A DNA stretch of 64,000 bases. Origin: CAWIVJ01 sp963839525. GTDB lineage: Bacteria; Cyanobacteriota; Vampirovibrionia; Gastranaerophilales; Gastranaerophilaceae. Below the pieces are notes generated by a model that saw only the letters and a list, made by a program, of their open reading frames with translations, was not told where the DNA came from and ran no database searches. Below are positions 1-8,191 of this stretch, piece by piece. The position numbers and the translations under genes are program-made. The DNA lies in assembly GCA_963839525.1 (NCBI GenBank), contig CAWIVJ010000007.1:62001-126000 (forward strand). The letters run 5' to 3'. Every line of letters starts with the position of its first letter. The stretch's first letter is position 1.

Positions 1-278
1 ACTGTAATAAAGACGGCGGTTTAGATTATAAACAAAAAACAGAAAAAAAATTATCTAAGAAAGCGATTGCTAAATTAGAGGCTGAAAAAGAAGCTAAAGC
101 TAAAGCAGCAGAAGAGGCAAAAGCAGCTAAAGCAGCGGCTAAAGAGGCTAAAGAAAATCCTGTTGAAGAATCTAAAACGGAAGAAACTGTTGAAGCTGCA
201 GCAGAAGAAGCTAAGACTGAAGAGCCTAAAACTGAAGAAGTTAAAAAAGAAGAAGAATCTGCTTCCGCAGAAGCTTAA
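1..278 (+). CDS. C-terminal part of an unidentified protein with a Lys/Glu/Ala-rich tail
   Basis: The reading frame is open from the window edge (first full codon at base 3) to the TAA at 276-278; the start lies outside the window. The visible 91 residues begin CNKDGGLDYKQK and then run into a low-complexity charged tail made of Glu, Lys and Ala with repeats such as KAKAAEEAKAAK and KTEE. This composition is typical of disordered or helical tails, for example on some ribosomal proteins such as extended bS16, but no domain is visible, so that idea is only a guess. A strong hairpin terminator follows directly, so this is the end of a transcription unit. Confidence 0.7.
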   Translation, partial: CNKDGGLDYKQKTEKKLSKKAIAKLEAEKEAKAKAAEEAKAAKAAAKEAKENPVEESKTEETVEAAAEEAKTEEPKTEEVKKEEESASAEA

Positions 279-290
279 AAAGTATATTAA

Positions 291-330
291 AAAAGGCGAA
301 GCCGGAAAGTTTTCCGGCTTCGCCTTTTTT
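291..330. terminator. bidirectional Rho-independent terminator
   Basis: A 13-bp GC-rich stem (295-307 pairing with 312-324) with a 4-base loop is flanked by A4-5 on the left and T6 on the right, so it can work on both strands. It ends the + strand gene at 1-278 and the - strand rpmH-rnpA unit that converges on it. Confidence 0.93.
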
Positions 331-853
331 AATATTTAAATTTAAGTGCGCCCCAGGCTCTGATTTTTCCCCGTTCATACTTAACTAAGTAATAGTCACC
401 TTTTACATCATATTCAATATCTGCATGATTATATATTTCAGGTTCTGTAGGCATTTTTCCTTCTTTTATTAATTTTTTATTCTCTTTTTCTTTTTTTTTC
501 TGCGCTTTTTCAAATTTCCTTTGTGATTTTTTGTCCATGGGCTTAGGTTCGTCCTGTGTTCTATCTTCTTCTAATTTAAAAACAGGAATTACAGCGATAA
601 TTTTTTCACTCTGGGATAAAATCAAATTAGCTCTATCCTTAGATAAAGACAGTTCATAATATCCCGGCAAAATGGCATTTCTATCTTCATCAAAAATAGG
701 ATCAGCAATTATTAAAATAGGCTCATCTGTCGATTTTGGTCCATATTTTACAAAACCTTTATCATAATCTTTAAGTCCAGAACTATAGGTATTAGGCCCC
801 CGTTTAGGTAGGAGCTGATCGATAGTCTTAAGCTCTGCAAGATATATTGGCAT
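329..853 (-). CDS. conserved hypothetical protein, 174 aa
   Basis: I do not recognise the family. The protein begins MPIYLAELKTIDQLLPKRG, carries mixed beta/alpha sequence up to about residue 100, then a very basic Lys/Glu helix (about residues 104-132, KKSQRKFEKAQKKKEKENKK) and a final segment rich in Tyr. No signal peptide or membrane segment is seen. A Shine-Dalgarno (AAAGGA) lies 7 bases before the ATG, inside the end of rnpA; the two genes are separated by 2 bases and are probably translated from one mRNA. The basic helix suggests nucleic-acid or ribosome contact, which is inference only. Confidence 0.8.
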   Translation of the reverse strand: MPIYLAELKTIDQLLPKRGPNTYSSGLKDYDKGFVKYGPKSTDEPILIIADPIFDEDRNAILPGYYELSLSKDRANLILSQSEKIIAVIPVFKLEEDRTQDEPKPMDKKSQRKFEKAQKKKEKENKKLIKEGKMPTEPEIYNHADIEYDVKGDYYLVKYERGKIRAWGALKFKY

Positions 854-855
854 AC

Positions 856-1215
856 TTATTCCTTTATATTATTTAACAATTGACAAATAATATTTTTTAT
901 TTCGGTAAAGTCCTTATCTAAAGCCTTTTCGTATCCTACAAAAATTAAAGATAAGTAATTTTGAGATTTTGATATTCGCCCATTCTTTAACAGAAGTCTG
1001 TAGCTTTCTCTCATTAAGCGCTTTAAACGATTTCTTTTAACTGCTCGCTTGTGTGTTTTTTTGCTTACAACAAACCCTGCTTTTGTTAGAAATTCAGGGT
1101 TTTCTTTTTTCTTTCCTACCCATAAAACAATTCCGCTAATACAGTAAGAATGTTTTATTCTATAAGTAGCCTTAAAAGCAGAATTCTTTTTTAGTCTGAA
1201 TTGTTTTTTTAGCAT
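856..1215 (-). CDS. rnpA: ribonuclease P protein component
   Basis: This is the protein subunit of RNase P, which binds the RnpB RNA and helps process tRNA 5' leaders. The 119-residue length is normal. The family core is clear: AGFVVSKKTHKRAVKRNRLKRLMRESYR around residues 47-74, containing the RNR motif of basic residues that contacts RNA. It follows rpmH as in most bacteria, but here a strong hairpin terminator lies between the two genes. The usual downstream partner yidC is not next to it and is found about 31 kb away at 31709-32788. Confidence 0.97.
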   Translation of the reverse strand: MLKKQFRLKKNSAFKATYRIKHSYCISGIVLWVGKKKENPEFLTKAGFVVSKKTHKRAVKRNRLKRLMRESYRLLLKNGRISKSQNYLSLIFVGYEKALDKDFTEIKNIICQLLNNIKE

Positions 1216-1231
1216 ATTAAAATAATTGCAT

Positions 1232-1268
1232 AAAAAGGCGGTCGCGTCAAAACGCGACCGCCTTTTTT
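1232..1268 (-). terminator. strong hairpin terminator/attenuator between rpmH and rnpA
   Basis: A perfect 11-bp GC-rich stem (1237-1247 with 1252-1262) with a 4-base loop is followed by five Ts on the - strand and by six Ts on the + strand. It lies between the rpmH stop and the rnpA start, so it should set the excess of L34 over RnpA. A terminator between these two genes is also known in E. coli. Confidence 0.92.
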
Positions 1269-1278
1269 AATATTAAAA

Positions 1279-1431
1279 TTAAGCTCGCTTACTTCCGGTA
1301 ACAGCAAGGCTATAACGACCTTTTGCTCTGCGTTTGTTTAAAACTTTTTGTCCGCCCGGAGTTGCCATTCTTGCTCTAAATCCGCTGACTCTTTGTCTTT
1401 TTATTTTAGTTCCTTCTAGTGTACGTCTCAT
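1279..1431 (-). CDS. rpmH: 50S ribosomal protein L34
   Basis: bL34 is a small, very basic protein of the large ribosomal subunit. The 50-residue product begins MRRTLEGTKIKRQRVSGFR and ends with the typical GRYSLAVTGSKRA. I chose the ATG at 1431 because an AGGAG Shine-Dalgarno stands 7 bases upstream and the family starts here; a longer open frame reaching position 1584 would add an unrelated hydrophobic extension that overlaps proC and is rejected. Confidence 0.97.
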   Translation of the reverse strand: MRRTLEGTKIKRQRVSGFRARMATPGGQKVLNKRRAKGRYSLAVTGSKRA

Positions 1432-1462
1432 GATTTTTCTCCTTTGTAGTATTATAGTATAT

Positions 1463-1491
1463 ATAATATTTAAAAAAATTCTTATAGTCAA
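1463..1491 (-). promoter_or_regulatory. sigma-70 promoter of rpmH
   Basis: On the - strand TTGACT (1491-1486) and TATTAT (1468-1463) are separated by exactly 17 bases, upstream of the rpmH Shine-Dalgarno. The pair is close to the housekeeping consensus. Confidence 0.75.
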
Positions 1492-1519
1492 TGGTAAATT
1501 ATAAATAAGGTTAATTAAT

Positions 1520-2335
1520 ATGAACACAATAGAGAAAAAAATAGGTTTTATAGGATGTGGAAAAATGGCGAGTGCCATAATCAAAGGGATTTTAGATTCA
1601 AATTTCTTAGCTTCAAATGATATTTTAGCTTCTGAAGTTAGTGAAGAATTTGCAAAAAAGAAAAAAAAGGAATTAGGAATTGAAGTCTTTACAGATAATA
1701 AAACTATTGCAAAAAAATCTGATGTTATTTTTCTCGCAACAAAACCTAATTATATTAAAGAGGTTTTACAAGAAATTAACGATGAATTAACAAAGGATAA
1801 AATAATCGTATCAATAGCAGCAGGGGTAAAGACAAAAACTATAGAGAATATTATAGAAAAAGAAATAGCGGTTATTAGGGTAATGCCTAACGGTCCCGCC
1901 TTAATTTCAGAAGGAATGAGCGGGATAGCTAAAGGAAAATTTGCCGAAGATAGCCATTTGAAGTTCATAGAAAAACTTTTACTGAACATAGGAAAATGTA
2001 TTGTAATTGATGAAAGTAAAATTGACATATTGACAGCTATTTCAGGTTCAGGTCCTGCTTTTTTCTATGAAATTATACATGAAATGGCACTTGCTGGGGA
2101 AAAACTGGGGCTTGATTATGAAAAAGCGCTTATTTTAGCTGCACAGACAGCTCTAGGTTCGGCTAAATTGATTATTCAAAGTGATTTAAACCCTGAGCAA
2201 TTAGTTCAAAATATTGCTACAAAAGGCGGTTGCACTGAAGTCGGTATAAATTTTATGAAAGAGCAGAATACTAAAGAATTATTTTATGAATTAATAAGAA
2301 GAACAACAGATAAAGCAAGAGCTCTTGGAGAATGA
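1520..2335 (+). CDS. proC: pyrroline-5-carboxylate reductase
   Basis: ProC catalyses the last step of proline synthesis, NAD(P)H-dependent reduction of 1-pyrroline-5-carboxylate in the cytoplasm. The N-terminus has the Rossmann dinucleotide site GFIGCGKMASAIIKGI at residues 9-24, followed by FLATKP and the conserved substrate-binding stretch ISGSGPAFFYEI near residue 172 and KGGCTEVGI near residue 235. At 271 residues it has the usual length. An AAGG stands 10-11 bases before the ATG. hisD follows 8 bases after the stop, so the two amino-acid genes form an operon. Confidence 0.96.
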   Translation: MNTIEKKIGFIGCGKMASAIIKGILDSNFLASNDILASEVSEEFAKKKKKELGIEVFTDNKTIAKKSDVIFLATKPNYIKEVLQEINDELTKDKIIVSIAAGVKTKTIENIIEKEIAVIRVMPNGPALISEGMSGIAKGKFAEDSHLKFIEKLLLNIGKCIVIDESKIDILTAISGSGPAFFYEIIHEMALAGEKLGLDYEKALILAAQTALGSAKLIIQSDLNPEQLVQNIATKGGCTEVGINFMKEQNTKELFYELIRRTTDKARALGE

Positions 2336-2343
2336 CAGATTAA

Positions 2344-3591
2344 ATGAAGATAATTAATTACGAAAAGATTGAAAATAACTTTTTTGAAAAAATCGAATTT
2401 GAGGAGATTTCTTCTGTCGTGGAAATTATTCGGGAAATTAAAATAAATGGTGACGAAGCTGTTAAAAAATATTCAAAGCAGTTTGATGGTGAAGATTTAG
2501 AAGCATTTTTGATTTCGGATTATGAAATCAAAAACGCCTACTCAAAAGTTGATGAAAAAACAATTAAAGCTATAAAAAAATCAATTCAAAATGTTAAAAA
2601 ATTTAGTAAAAAGCAATTAAACTGCTTGAAATCACTTAAAGTAAAAATAGATAATAATGAGCTCGGGCATAAAATTATTCCGATAGAAAGCGTTGGATGT
2701 TATATCCCCGGGGGAAATTATCCGCTTTTAAGTTCTGCTGTTATGACAATTATTCCTGCGAAAATTGCAGGTGTAAAAGAAGTCATAGCGTGTTCTCCAA
2801 AAATTCGCCCTGAAACAATAGTAGCTTGTGATTTAGCAGGTGCGGATAAGATTTACAAGATTGGCGGAGCTCAAGCAATTGCCGCAATGGCATACGGCAC
2901 GCAAAGTATTTCTAAAGTAAATAAAATTGTCGGACCGGGAAACAAATATGTTACCGCAGCTAAAAAATACGTATTTGGTGAAGTAGGAATTGATTTTCTG
3001 GCAGGTCCTTCTGAGGTTATGATTATTGCAGATGAAACTGCCAATCCTGAGTTTGTATCTGCAGATATGCTTGCTCAATGCGAGCACGATGCTGATGCAC
3101 GAGCTTTTTTAGTTTGCACAGGTGAAAATTTTGCCAACCTGGTTAAAATTTTCGCTCAAAAACAACTCGAAAATCTTTCGACAAAAGAAATTGCTTCAAA
3201 ATCTTTTGAAAAATCTTTTGCTGTTATTGTAAAATCTATAGAAGAAGCTGTAGATATTGCAAATAAAAAAGCTCCTGAGCATTTGGAACTTTGTTTTAAG
3301 GATTCAAGAAAATTTATTGAAAAATTTAAAAACTATGGTTCTTTATTCATTGGAAACTACTCTGCAGAAGTATATGGAGATTACTGTTCAGGAACAAATC
3401 ACGTTTTGCCTACAAATGAAGTTTCTAAATATTCAGGAGGCTTAAGTGTTTTTGATTTTGTTAAGGTTCAAACTTACCAAATGATATCAAAAAAAGGTAA
3501 TTTAAAAATTTCAGAAACAGCATCAAAATTAGCAGAAATAGAGGGACTACAGGCGCATAAGTTTGCGTCTGTAGTAAGAAAATTCACATAA
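2344..3591 (+). CDS. hisD: histidinol dehydrogenase
   Basis: HisD carries out the last two oxidations of histidine synthesis (histidinol to histidine, using two NAD and a zinc ion). The 415-residue protein shows the family signatures VGCYIPGGNYPL near residue 118, GAQAIAAMAYGT near 174, VGPGNKYV near 198, DFLAGPSEVMIIAD near 218 and AQCEHDADARAFL near 243, the last with the zinc-binding Gln/His residues. It is cotranscribed with proC; no other his genes are in the window. Confidence 0.97.
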   Translation: MKIINYEKIENNFFEKIEFEEISSVVEIIREIKINGDEAVKKYSKQFDGEDLEAFLISDYEIKNAYSKVDEKTIKAIKKSIQNVKKFSKKQLNCLKSLKVKIDNNELGHKIIPIESVGCYIPGGNYPLLSSAVMTIIPAKIAGVKEVIACSPKIRPETIVACDLAGADKIYKIGGAQAIAAMAYGTQSISKVNKIVGPGNKYVTAAKKYVFGEVGIDFLAGPSEVMIIADETANPEFVSADMLAQCEHDADARAFLVCTGENFANLVKIFAQKQLENLSTKEIASKSFEKSFAVIVKSIEEAVDIANKKAPEHLELCFKDSRKFIEKFKNYGSLFIGNYSAEVYGDYCSGTNHVLPTNEVSKYSGGLSVFDFVKVQTYQMISKKGNLKISETASKLAEIEGLQAHKFASVVRKFT

Positions 3592-3602
3592 ATTAACGTT
3601 TT

Positions 3603-3631
3603 TTGAATTTTTTTTTTGTTTTAATTATAAT
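3603..3631 (+). promoter_or_regulatory. sigma-70 promoter
   Basis: TTGAAT (3603-3608) and a perfect TATAAT (3626-3631) are separated by 17 bases. The box lies 36 bases before the ATG of the 208-residue gene at 3668. Confidence 0.8.
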
Positions 3632-3667
3632 AAATTTACATTAACTAAGAAATATAGGTAGGAAAAT

Positions 3668-4294
3668 ATGGCGACTAAAAAATTATCCGAAGGCGTTGGT
3701 AAAAAAATTGTTGAGGCATTAAAAAAACAATCTGAAATAGAAATTAGCCCTGTTTCAGCAGAAAAAGAACGTGAAGAACAGGAAACTTTTGATTATGAAG
3801 ATACAGAATTAAAAGATAATCTTCAAGACGATTCATTTTTGGATGAACTTTCTTCCGGGGATTATTCTGAAAAGCAATCAGAAACAAACGAAGAGGAAGT
3901 TTCTACTGAAGAAGCTTCTAATTTTGGGGGGTATCAGCCTTTAACCGGGAGTGCACAGGATACTTTTATGAAAGATTTGGATAGTTTTGAAATTCCTAGC
4001 AATATTGCAGTTTTGAAAAAGCTTATTACTCAACTTCCAAGTGGAGTTACAAGACATACCGGTGCTCAAATTATTAAACAAACAATGGAAGCTCTTGGTA
4101 TTTCGATGAAAAGCGTTCTTCAAGAAGCACAACAAGTTCAAGAAGGATTGAATAATTCGGTTAAAGAATGTCAAACAAATGTTCAAGAATATAAAAAACA
4201 AATAATGTTACTTGAAAAACAGGCTCAAAATTATCAAAGACAATATATGGCATTAAATGAACTGATAAGTTTATTTATTCAAACCGGCATATAA
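3668..4294 (+). CDS. conserved hypothetical coiled-coil protein, 208 aa
   Basis: I do not recognise a named family. The N-terminal 90 residues are acidic and low in complexity (many Glu/Asp/Ser), probably disordered. The C-terminal half (about 105-208) is helical, contains PSGVTRHTGAQIIKQTMEALG and ends in a long Gln/Glu/Lys coiled coil. No signal peptide or membrane segment is seen. It has its own strong promoter and a GTAGG Shine-Dalgarno. A role as a scaffold or as a chaperone-like partner is inference only. Confidence 0.82.
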   Translation: MATKKLSEGVGKKIVEALKKQSEIEISPVSAEKEREEQETFDYEDTELKDNLQDDSFLDELSSGDYSEKQSETNEEEVSTEEASNFGGYQPLTGSAQDTFMKDLDSFEIPSNIAVLKKLITQLPSGVTRHTGAQIIKQTMEALGISMKSVLQEAQQVQEGLNNSVKECQTNVQEYKKQIMLLEKQAQNYQRQYMALNELISLFIQTGI

Positions 4295-4332
4295 ATTTAT
4301 AATCGACCTACTTTAAAAATAATTGATAGGTT

Positions 4333-5037
4333 ATGGAAATAGAAAAAATTACAAATCTAATAGAAAATTTTGCATCGCCTGATACACAAGAAGCTTGGGA
4401 CTGTTCGGGACATCAAATTTATTTGGGCGAAAGAAATATAAAGAAAATTCTTTTATGCTTGAGTGTAACAAAGGATATTATGAATCAAGCAATCGAAAGA
4501 AATTGTGATATGATAATTTCTCATCATCCTTTATTCTTTGTTCCATTCGAGTTTAATAAAGGCATTTCGATTTATTCTTCTCATACAAACTTAGATAAAG
4601 CCGATGGGGGGACAACGGATTCTTTGATTAATGTTTTAGGATTTACTAAGGCGCAAAAAATCTCTGATTTTTTGCGCCTTGTTGAATTAGAAGAAGAAAT
4701 TTTGCTTGATGATTTTATTAAACAGGTAAAAGCAAAGTTTAATCTGAAAAATATAAGAGTTGTAAACAATTTTGGAAGAAAAAAAATTAAAAATATTGTT
4801 TTTTGTGCAGGAAGCGGTGGAGAGTTTCTTTATGAAGCAGAACAAATCCCTGCAATTGACGTGTTTGTAACAGGTGATGTAAAGTATCATACAGCTTTAG
4901 AAAGTAATGTTATAATATTTGACATTGGGCATTTTGAAAGTGAAAAACCGGTTCTAAAAACAATAAAAAACTTACTAAAGCCTTTAAATCTTGAAATTGT
5001 GGAAGCAGATGAAAAAAGTCCTTTTATTAATTATTAA
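4333..5037 (+). CDS. Nif3-like dinuclear metal centre protein (YbgI/YqfO family)
   Basis: The 234-residue protein has the marks of the Nif3/YbgI family: WDCSGHQIYLG near residue 22, ISHHPLFF near residue 63 with the paired His ligands, the SSHTNLDKADGG motif near residue 82, and a C-terminal VTGDVKYHTA and DIGHFESE (His and Glu ligands). The family is often labelled GTP cyclohydrolase 1 type 2 but its in vivo role is unsettled. The 3' end overlaps the start of the next gene by 29 bases, which implies translational coupling. Confidence 0.93.
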   Translation: MEIEKITNLIENFASPDTQEAWDCSGHQIYLGERNIKKILLCLSVTKDIMNQAIERNCDMIISHHPLFFVPFEFNKGISIYSSHTNLDKADGGTTDSLINVLGFTKAQKISDFLRLVELEEEILLDDFIKQVKAKFNLKNIRVVNNFGRKKIKNIVFCAGSGGEFLYEAEQIPAIDVFVTGDVKYHTALESNVIIFDIGHFESEKPVLKTIKNLLKPLNLEIVEADEKSPFINY

Positions 5038-5554
5038 TTTATTTTTAATTCAATCCGTATTTGCATATGAAACGGTACTTATTGATTTTCCTGAAAATCA
5101 GGGATGGCATGCTGTTTATTATCAAAAACAAAGAGGAGAAACTATTTTACAATATGTTCCTGCAGGAGAAACAGAGGAAAGCTGGGAAAAAACTTTAATA
5201 TTCCATTCATATAAAAATTCTAAAACAAGTGCTTCAAGATTTATGGACAGAACAACAATGCAAATGGAAGCAAAAAATTTCTCTCAGCTTTATCAATATA
5301 AGAAATATTCTGATATGGATTCAATTGCGGTAAGATGCATTAAGAAAAATGCCCTAATTCCAAGTCAAGGTGAAATTTACAGGGTTTCAAAATCATTTGA
5401 GGGGCTTGTTTCAATGCATTACATAAATAAAAATATTCAAGACTATAAAAATACATATGACCTATGGTATCAGATAGTAAAAAACATTAGAATATACCGT
5501 AATTACTACCGAACAGACAGGATTTTAGACAAAGCTATGTCCTTTGAACTGTAA
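5009..5554 (+). CDS. secreted hypothetical protein, 181 aa
   Basis: The ATG at 5009, inside the end of the Nif3-like gene, gives a clean signal peptide: MKKVLLLIINLFLIQSVFA, with a likely cut after VFA near residue 19. A start further upstream would put WKQ before it and is less likely. The mature part of about 160 residues is rich in Tyr, Lys and Ser, has no membrane segment and no domain that I recognise. It probably acts in the periplasm. The gene converges on the sigma-factor gene with only 11 bases between the stops. Confidence 0.8.
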   Translation: MKKVLLLIINLFLIQSVFAYETVLIDFPENQGWHAVYYQKQRGETILQYVPAGETEESWEKTLIFHSYKNSKTSASRFMDRTTMQMEAKNFSQLYQYKKYSDMDSIAVRCIKKNALIPSQGEIYRVSKSFEGLVSMHYINKNIQDYKNTYDLWYQIVKNIRIYRNYYRTDRILDKAMSFEL

Positions 5555-5565
5555 AACTATATTCT

Positions 5566-6240
5566 TTAGTAATCAAATTGTTCTTTTCCTTGCAAATACT
5601 CCCGAATAATATTCAAAGAAGATTGGACTATTCTTGTTATTCTTGATGAAGAAAGACCAACTTGTCTTGCAATATCTTTGACTTGCATATTTCTGTAAAA
5701 TCTATATTCAACTATCGTTCTGTCTTTTTGAGGTAAAGTTGAGATAGCTTCTCTAATCATTCTACCCATTTCTGAAATTTCGGCTTTTTCGTCAGGCATT
5801 GCTGACATATCTCTTACAAAGTCGAATGGAGAATCATTATCGGAAGACGCGGCAGCTAAACTGTCAATAGACAGGATGGTTTCATAAATTGCTTCTCTTA
5901 CCTTCCCGGGAGATACTTCCAGACCTTCATCTGCTGAACCTTCCCCTGCTTCAATATTTTCAGCACTTTCTTCTGTTTTTGTGTGCTTAAGTGTATACCA
6001 TTTATAGCGGTTTCTTAATTCGTTTCTGATTGCCCACCTGACAGCAGTACCGATGTATGCAGCATTATATTTTTCTAATTGTTCTGCTGTTTTATTTTTA
6101 ATCATTGCTTGCACAGCAATAATACCAATACTGACCAGCTCTTCATATTCAATCATATGAGAAGGAATACGATGGTGTTCAACCTTGGCAACTTTTTGAA
6201 CAATCTCTAAATATTCTTTAATCTTTGATTTTTCCTGCAT
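5566..6240 (-). CDS. RNA polymerase sigma factor, FliA/sigma-28-like
   Basis: The 224-residue protein has region 2 (about residues 27-85: EYEELVSIGIIAVQAMI, then AAYIGTAVRWAIRNELR for -10 recognition) and region 4 (about 165-215: LPQKDRTIVEYRFYRNMQVKDIARQVGLSSSRITRI helix-turn-helix). Length and order fit the short group-3 factors that drive late flagellar and related genes. It starts 9 bases after the flhB stop with no clear Shine-Dalgarno and is likely coupled to flhB. Two candidate target promoters with sigma-28-type boxes occur in this window (52849-52875 and 38056-38083). The exact regulon is unknown. Confidence 0.9.
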   Translation of the reverse strand: MQEKSKIKEYLEIVQKVAKVEHHRIPSHMIEYEELVSIGIIAVQAMIKNKTAEQLEKYNAAYIGTAVRWAIRNELRNRYKWYTLKHTKTEESAENIEAGEGSADEGLEVSPGKVREAIYETILSIDSLAAASSDNDSPFDFVRDMSAMPDEKAEISEMGRMIREAISTLPQKDRTIVEYRFYRNMQVKDIARQVGLSSSRITRIVQSSLNIIREYLQGKEQFDY

Positions 6241-6248
6241 TATCGTGT

Positions 6249-7346
6249 TTATTTATTCTTCTCCATTTTGTTTACTATTCTACCTTGATTTTGATTATTT
6301 TTCAAGCTGTATACAAAAAGTAAGATTTCAGCTACGGCTTTATACAGGTCAGGAGGGATTAATTTATTCACTTCCACTATTCTAAACAAGGCCCTCGCTA
6401 CAGGAGCATTATCTATTATCGGAATATTATTTTCAACCGCTATTTGAATTATTTTTTTTGCAATAAGCTCTGTCCCTTTTGCTACAAGCATAGGGGATTC
6501 CATTTCTTGTGCATCATATTTTAGAGCACATGCTACGTGAATCGGGTTTCGTACAACAAAATCTGCAGTTGCAACAGCATCCATCATAGTTCTTTGTAAC
6601 ATTTGCATTCTTCGTTGACGAAGTGCAGCCTTTACATTAGGATCCCCTTCGGTATTTTTATATTCATCTTTAATTTCTTTAAAAGACATTTTTTGATCTT
6701 TCAAAAATTTCCAACGTGTAACCATATAATCGGCGGCTGAGATAGCTAAAAAAGCAATACATGCCTTGAATATAAATTCTACGATTAATTTTCCGAATTC
6801 AATCATTACCGCAAAATTATTATCAATAGACGCTAAGCTTAAAATACGTTCAATGTGTGCGGAATAAACACTCCAGCCAATCCAACCCAAAATAATTACT
6901 TTCAAGATGTTTTTTAACAATTCAAACAATGTTTTTACGGACATTATATTTTTAAAATATTTGGTTGGATTAAGTTTATCAAGTTTTGGTACCAGCGGTG
7001 TGGTTGAAACCAGAGGTCCAACTTGAATAAAATCAGCTAAAATGGCAATCAGCCAGGCTACAAATAGTATAGGAGCTATAATTAAAACAACAGCAACAAT
7101 TGTTATCGTAAAGATATAAGGAAGTCCTATTTCACTTAAATGCTTATTGGGAATTTGCTCGTAGCAAAGTACAAAAAGTCTTGAAATTTGATCCCAAATA
7201 AAAGGAGAAAGAGCATAAATAGCAGAGAAAATAATAAGCAAAGATATAGCAGTTGAAAAATCTTTTGATTTTACAACTTGACCTTCTTTTTTAGCCTGCT
7301 CGAGTTTTCGAGGTGTGGCATCAAACTGTTTATCTTCATCCGCCAT
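6249..7346 (-). CDS. flhB: flagellar/type III export protein FlhB
   Basis: FlhB is the substrate-specificity switch of the flagellar type III export gate. The 365-residue protein begins with the typical DKQFDATPRKLEQAKKEGQVVKS segment, has four hydrophobic segments between about residues 30 and 215, and a cytoplasmic domain. The self-cleavage site normally reads Asn-Pro-Thr-His; here it reads NPIH (in RNPIHVACALKYD, near residue 268), an Ile for Thr change after the scissile Asn-Pro. The following sigma factor supports a flagellar rather than a virulence system. No other fli/flh genes are in the window. Confidence 0.94.
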   Translation of the reverse strand: MADEDKQFDATPRKLEQAKKEGQVVKSKDFSTAISLLIIFSAIYALSPFIWDQISRLFVLCYEQIPNKHLSEIGLPYIFTITIVAVVLIIAPILFVAWLIAILADFIQVGPLVSTTPLVPKLDKLNPTKYFKNIMSVKTLFELLKNILKVIILGWIGWSVYSAHIERILSLASIDNNFAVMIEFGKLIVEFIFKACIAFLAISAADYMVTRWKFLKDQKMSFKEIKDEYKNTEGDPNVKAALRQRRMQMLQRTMMDAVATADFVVRNPIHVACALKYDAQEMESPMLVAKGTELIAKKIIQIAVENNIPIIDNAPVARALFRIVEVNKLIPPDLYKAVAEILLFVYSLKNNQNQGRIVNKMEKNK

Positions 7347-7435
7347 GTTCTATACCTTACTAACAGGTTACCATATTTTAGGCATTTATGAAAGGTGAGA
7401 GGTGAAAAGAGAGAATTAAATTGAAGTAAAACCTC

Positions 7436-8095
7436 TTACCCTTCATTTTTAACTATTTCCACTCCGGAACTTGTACCTAATCTTGAAGCTCCTGCTTTTA
7501 TCATATCAAGAGCTTTTTGTTTATCGCGAATTCCGCTGGAAGCTTTTACCCGAAGACCATAGGGAGAAACTAATTTATGCATAAATTCAACATCTTCAAT
7601 TTTTGCTCCGACTCCGTTTTTAACAAAACCGGTTGAAGTTTTTACAAAATCGGCTTTTGCATTTATACATAATTCACAGGCTGTTTGGATTTCTTCTTTT
7701 GTTAATAAATCAGTTTCAAGAATAACTTTAAGCAATTTATTTTTACAAGCTTCTTTGACTACCCCAATATCTTGTTGTACAGCATTAAAATCTTTGTCTT
7801 TTAAAAGTCCGACGTTAATAACCATGTCAATTTCGTCTGCTCCTTCATCAATCGCTAATTTTGCTTCAAAGGCTTTAATTTCAGATTTATTAATTCCGAG
7901 AGGAAATCCGACTACTGTAACAATTTTTATATCGGAGGCTTTTAAATATTCTTTTGCAAATTTAACATTAGCAGGGTTAATACAAACACCTAGAAAATTA
8001 TTATCCGCAGCTTCGTCAAAAAGTTTAGTTAATTCAGCTTTTGTTGCATCTTGTTTCAAAAGAGTATGTTCAATGTATTTGTTTAAATTTTCCAT
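7436..8095 (-). CDS. deoC: deoxyribose-phosphate aldolase
   Basis: DeoC cleaves 2-deoxyribose-5-phosphate to glyceraldehyde-3-phosphate and acetaldehyde in deoxynucleoside catabolism. The 219-residue TIM-barrel protein has IEHTLLKQDAT at the start, GFPLG near residue 65, EIDMVINVG near 89, the Schiff-base lysine in ADFVKTSTGF near residue 152 and VKASSGIRD near 182. A TAAAAT box ends 6 bases before the ATG and no Shine-Dalgarno is seen, so the message may be leaderless. Confidence 0.96.
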   Translation of the reverse strand: MENLNKYIEHTLLKQDATKAELTKLFDEAADNNFLGVCINPANVKFAKEYLKASDIKIVTVVGFPLGINKSEIKAFEAKLAIDEGADEIDMVINVGLLKDKDFNAVQQDIGVVKEACKNKLLKVILETDLLTKEEIQTACELCINAKADFVKTSTGFVKNGVGAKIEDVEFMHKLVSPYGLRVKASSGIRDKQKALDMIKAGASRLGTSSGVEIVKNEG

Positions 8096-8191
8096 AAGAT
8101 TATTTTAATATAAAAAAATTGAAAAGCATATATAAGGCAGGTTGATAAAAAAAATAATTTAGTGTATCCTGACGGTAGAAAAAGGTTCAAG

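Noticed and set aside
856..1500. Possible replication origin, since rpmH-rnpA often adjoin dnaA
   Set aside because: No dnaA, no cluster of TTATCCACA boxes, and the upstream neighbour is proC. The lineage has separated yidC as well, so the gene pair says little.
1432..1584. N-terminal extension of rpmH to position 1584
   Set aside because: It would overlap proC in the opposite direction and the L34 family starts at MRRTLEG with a good Shine-Dalgarno.
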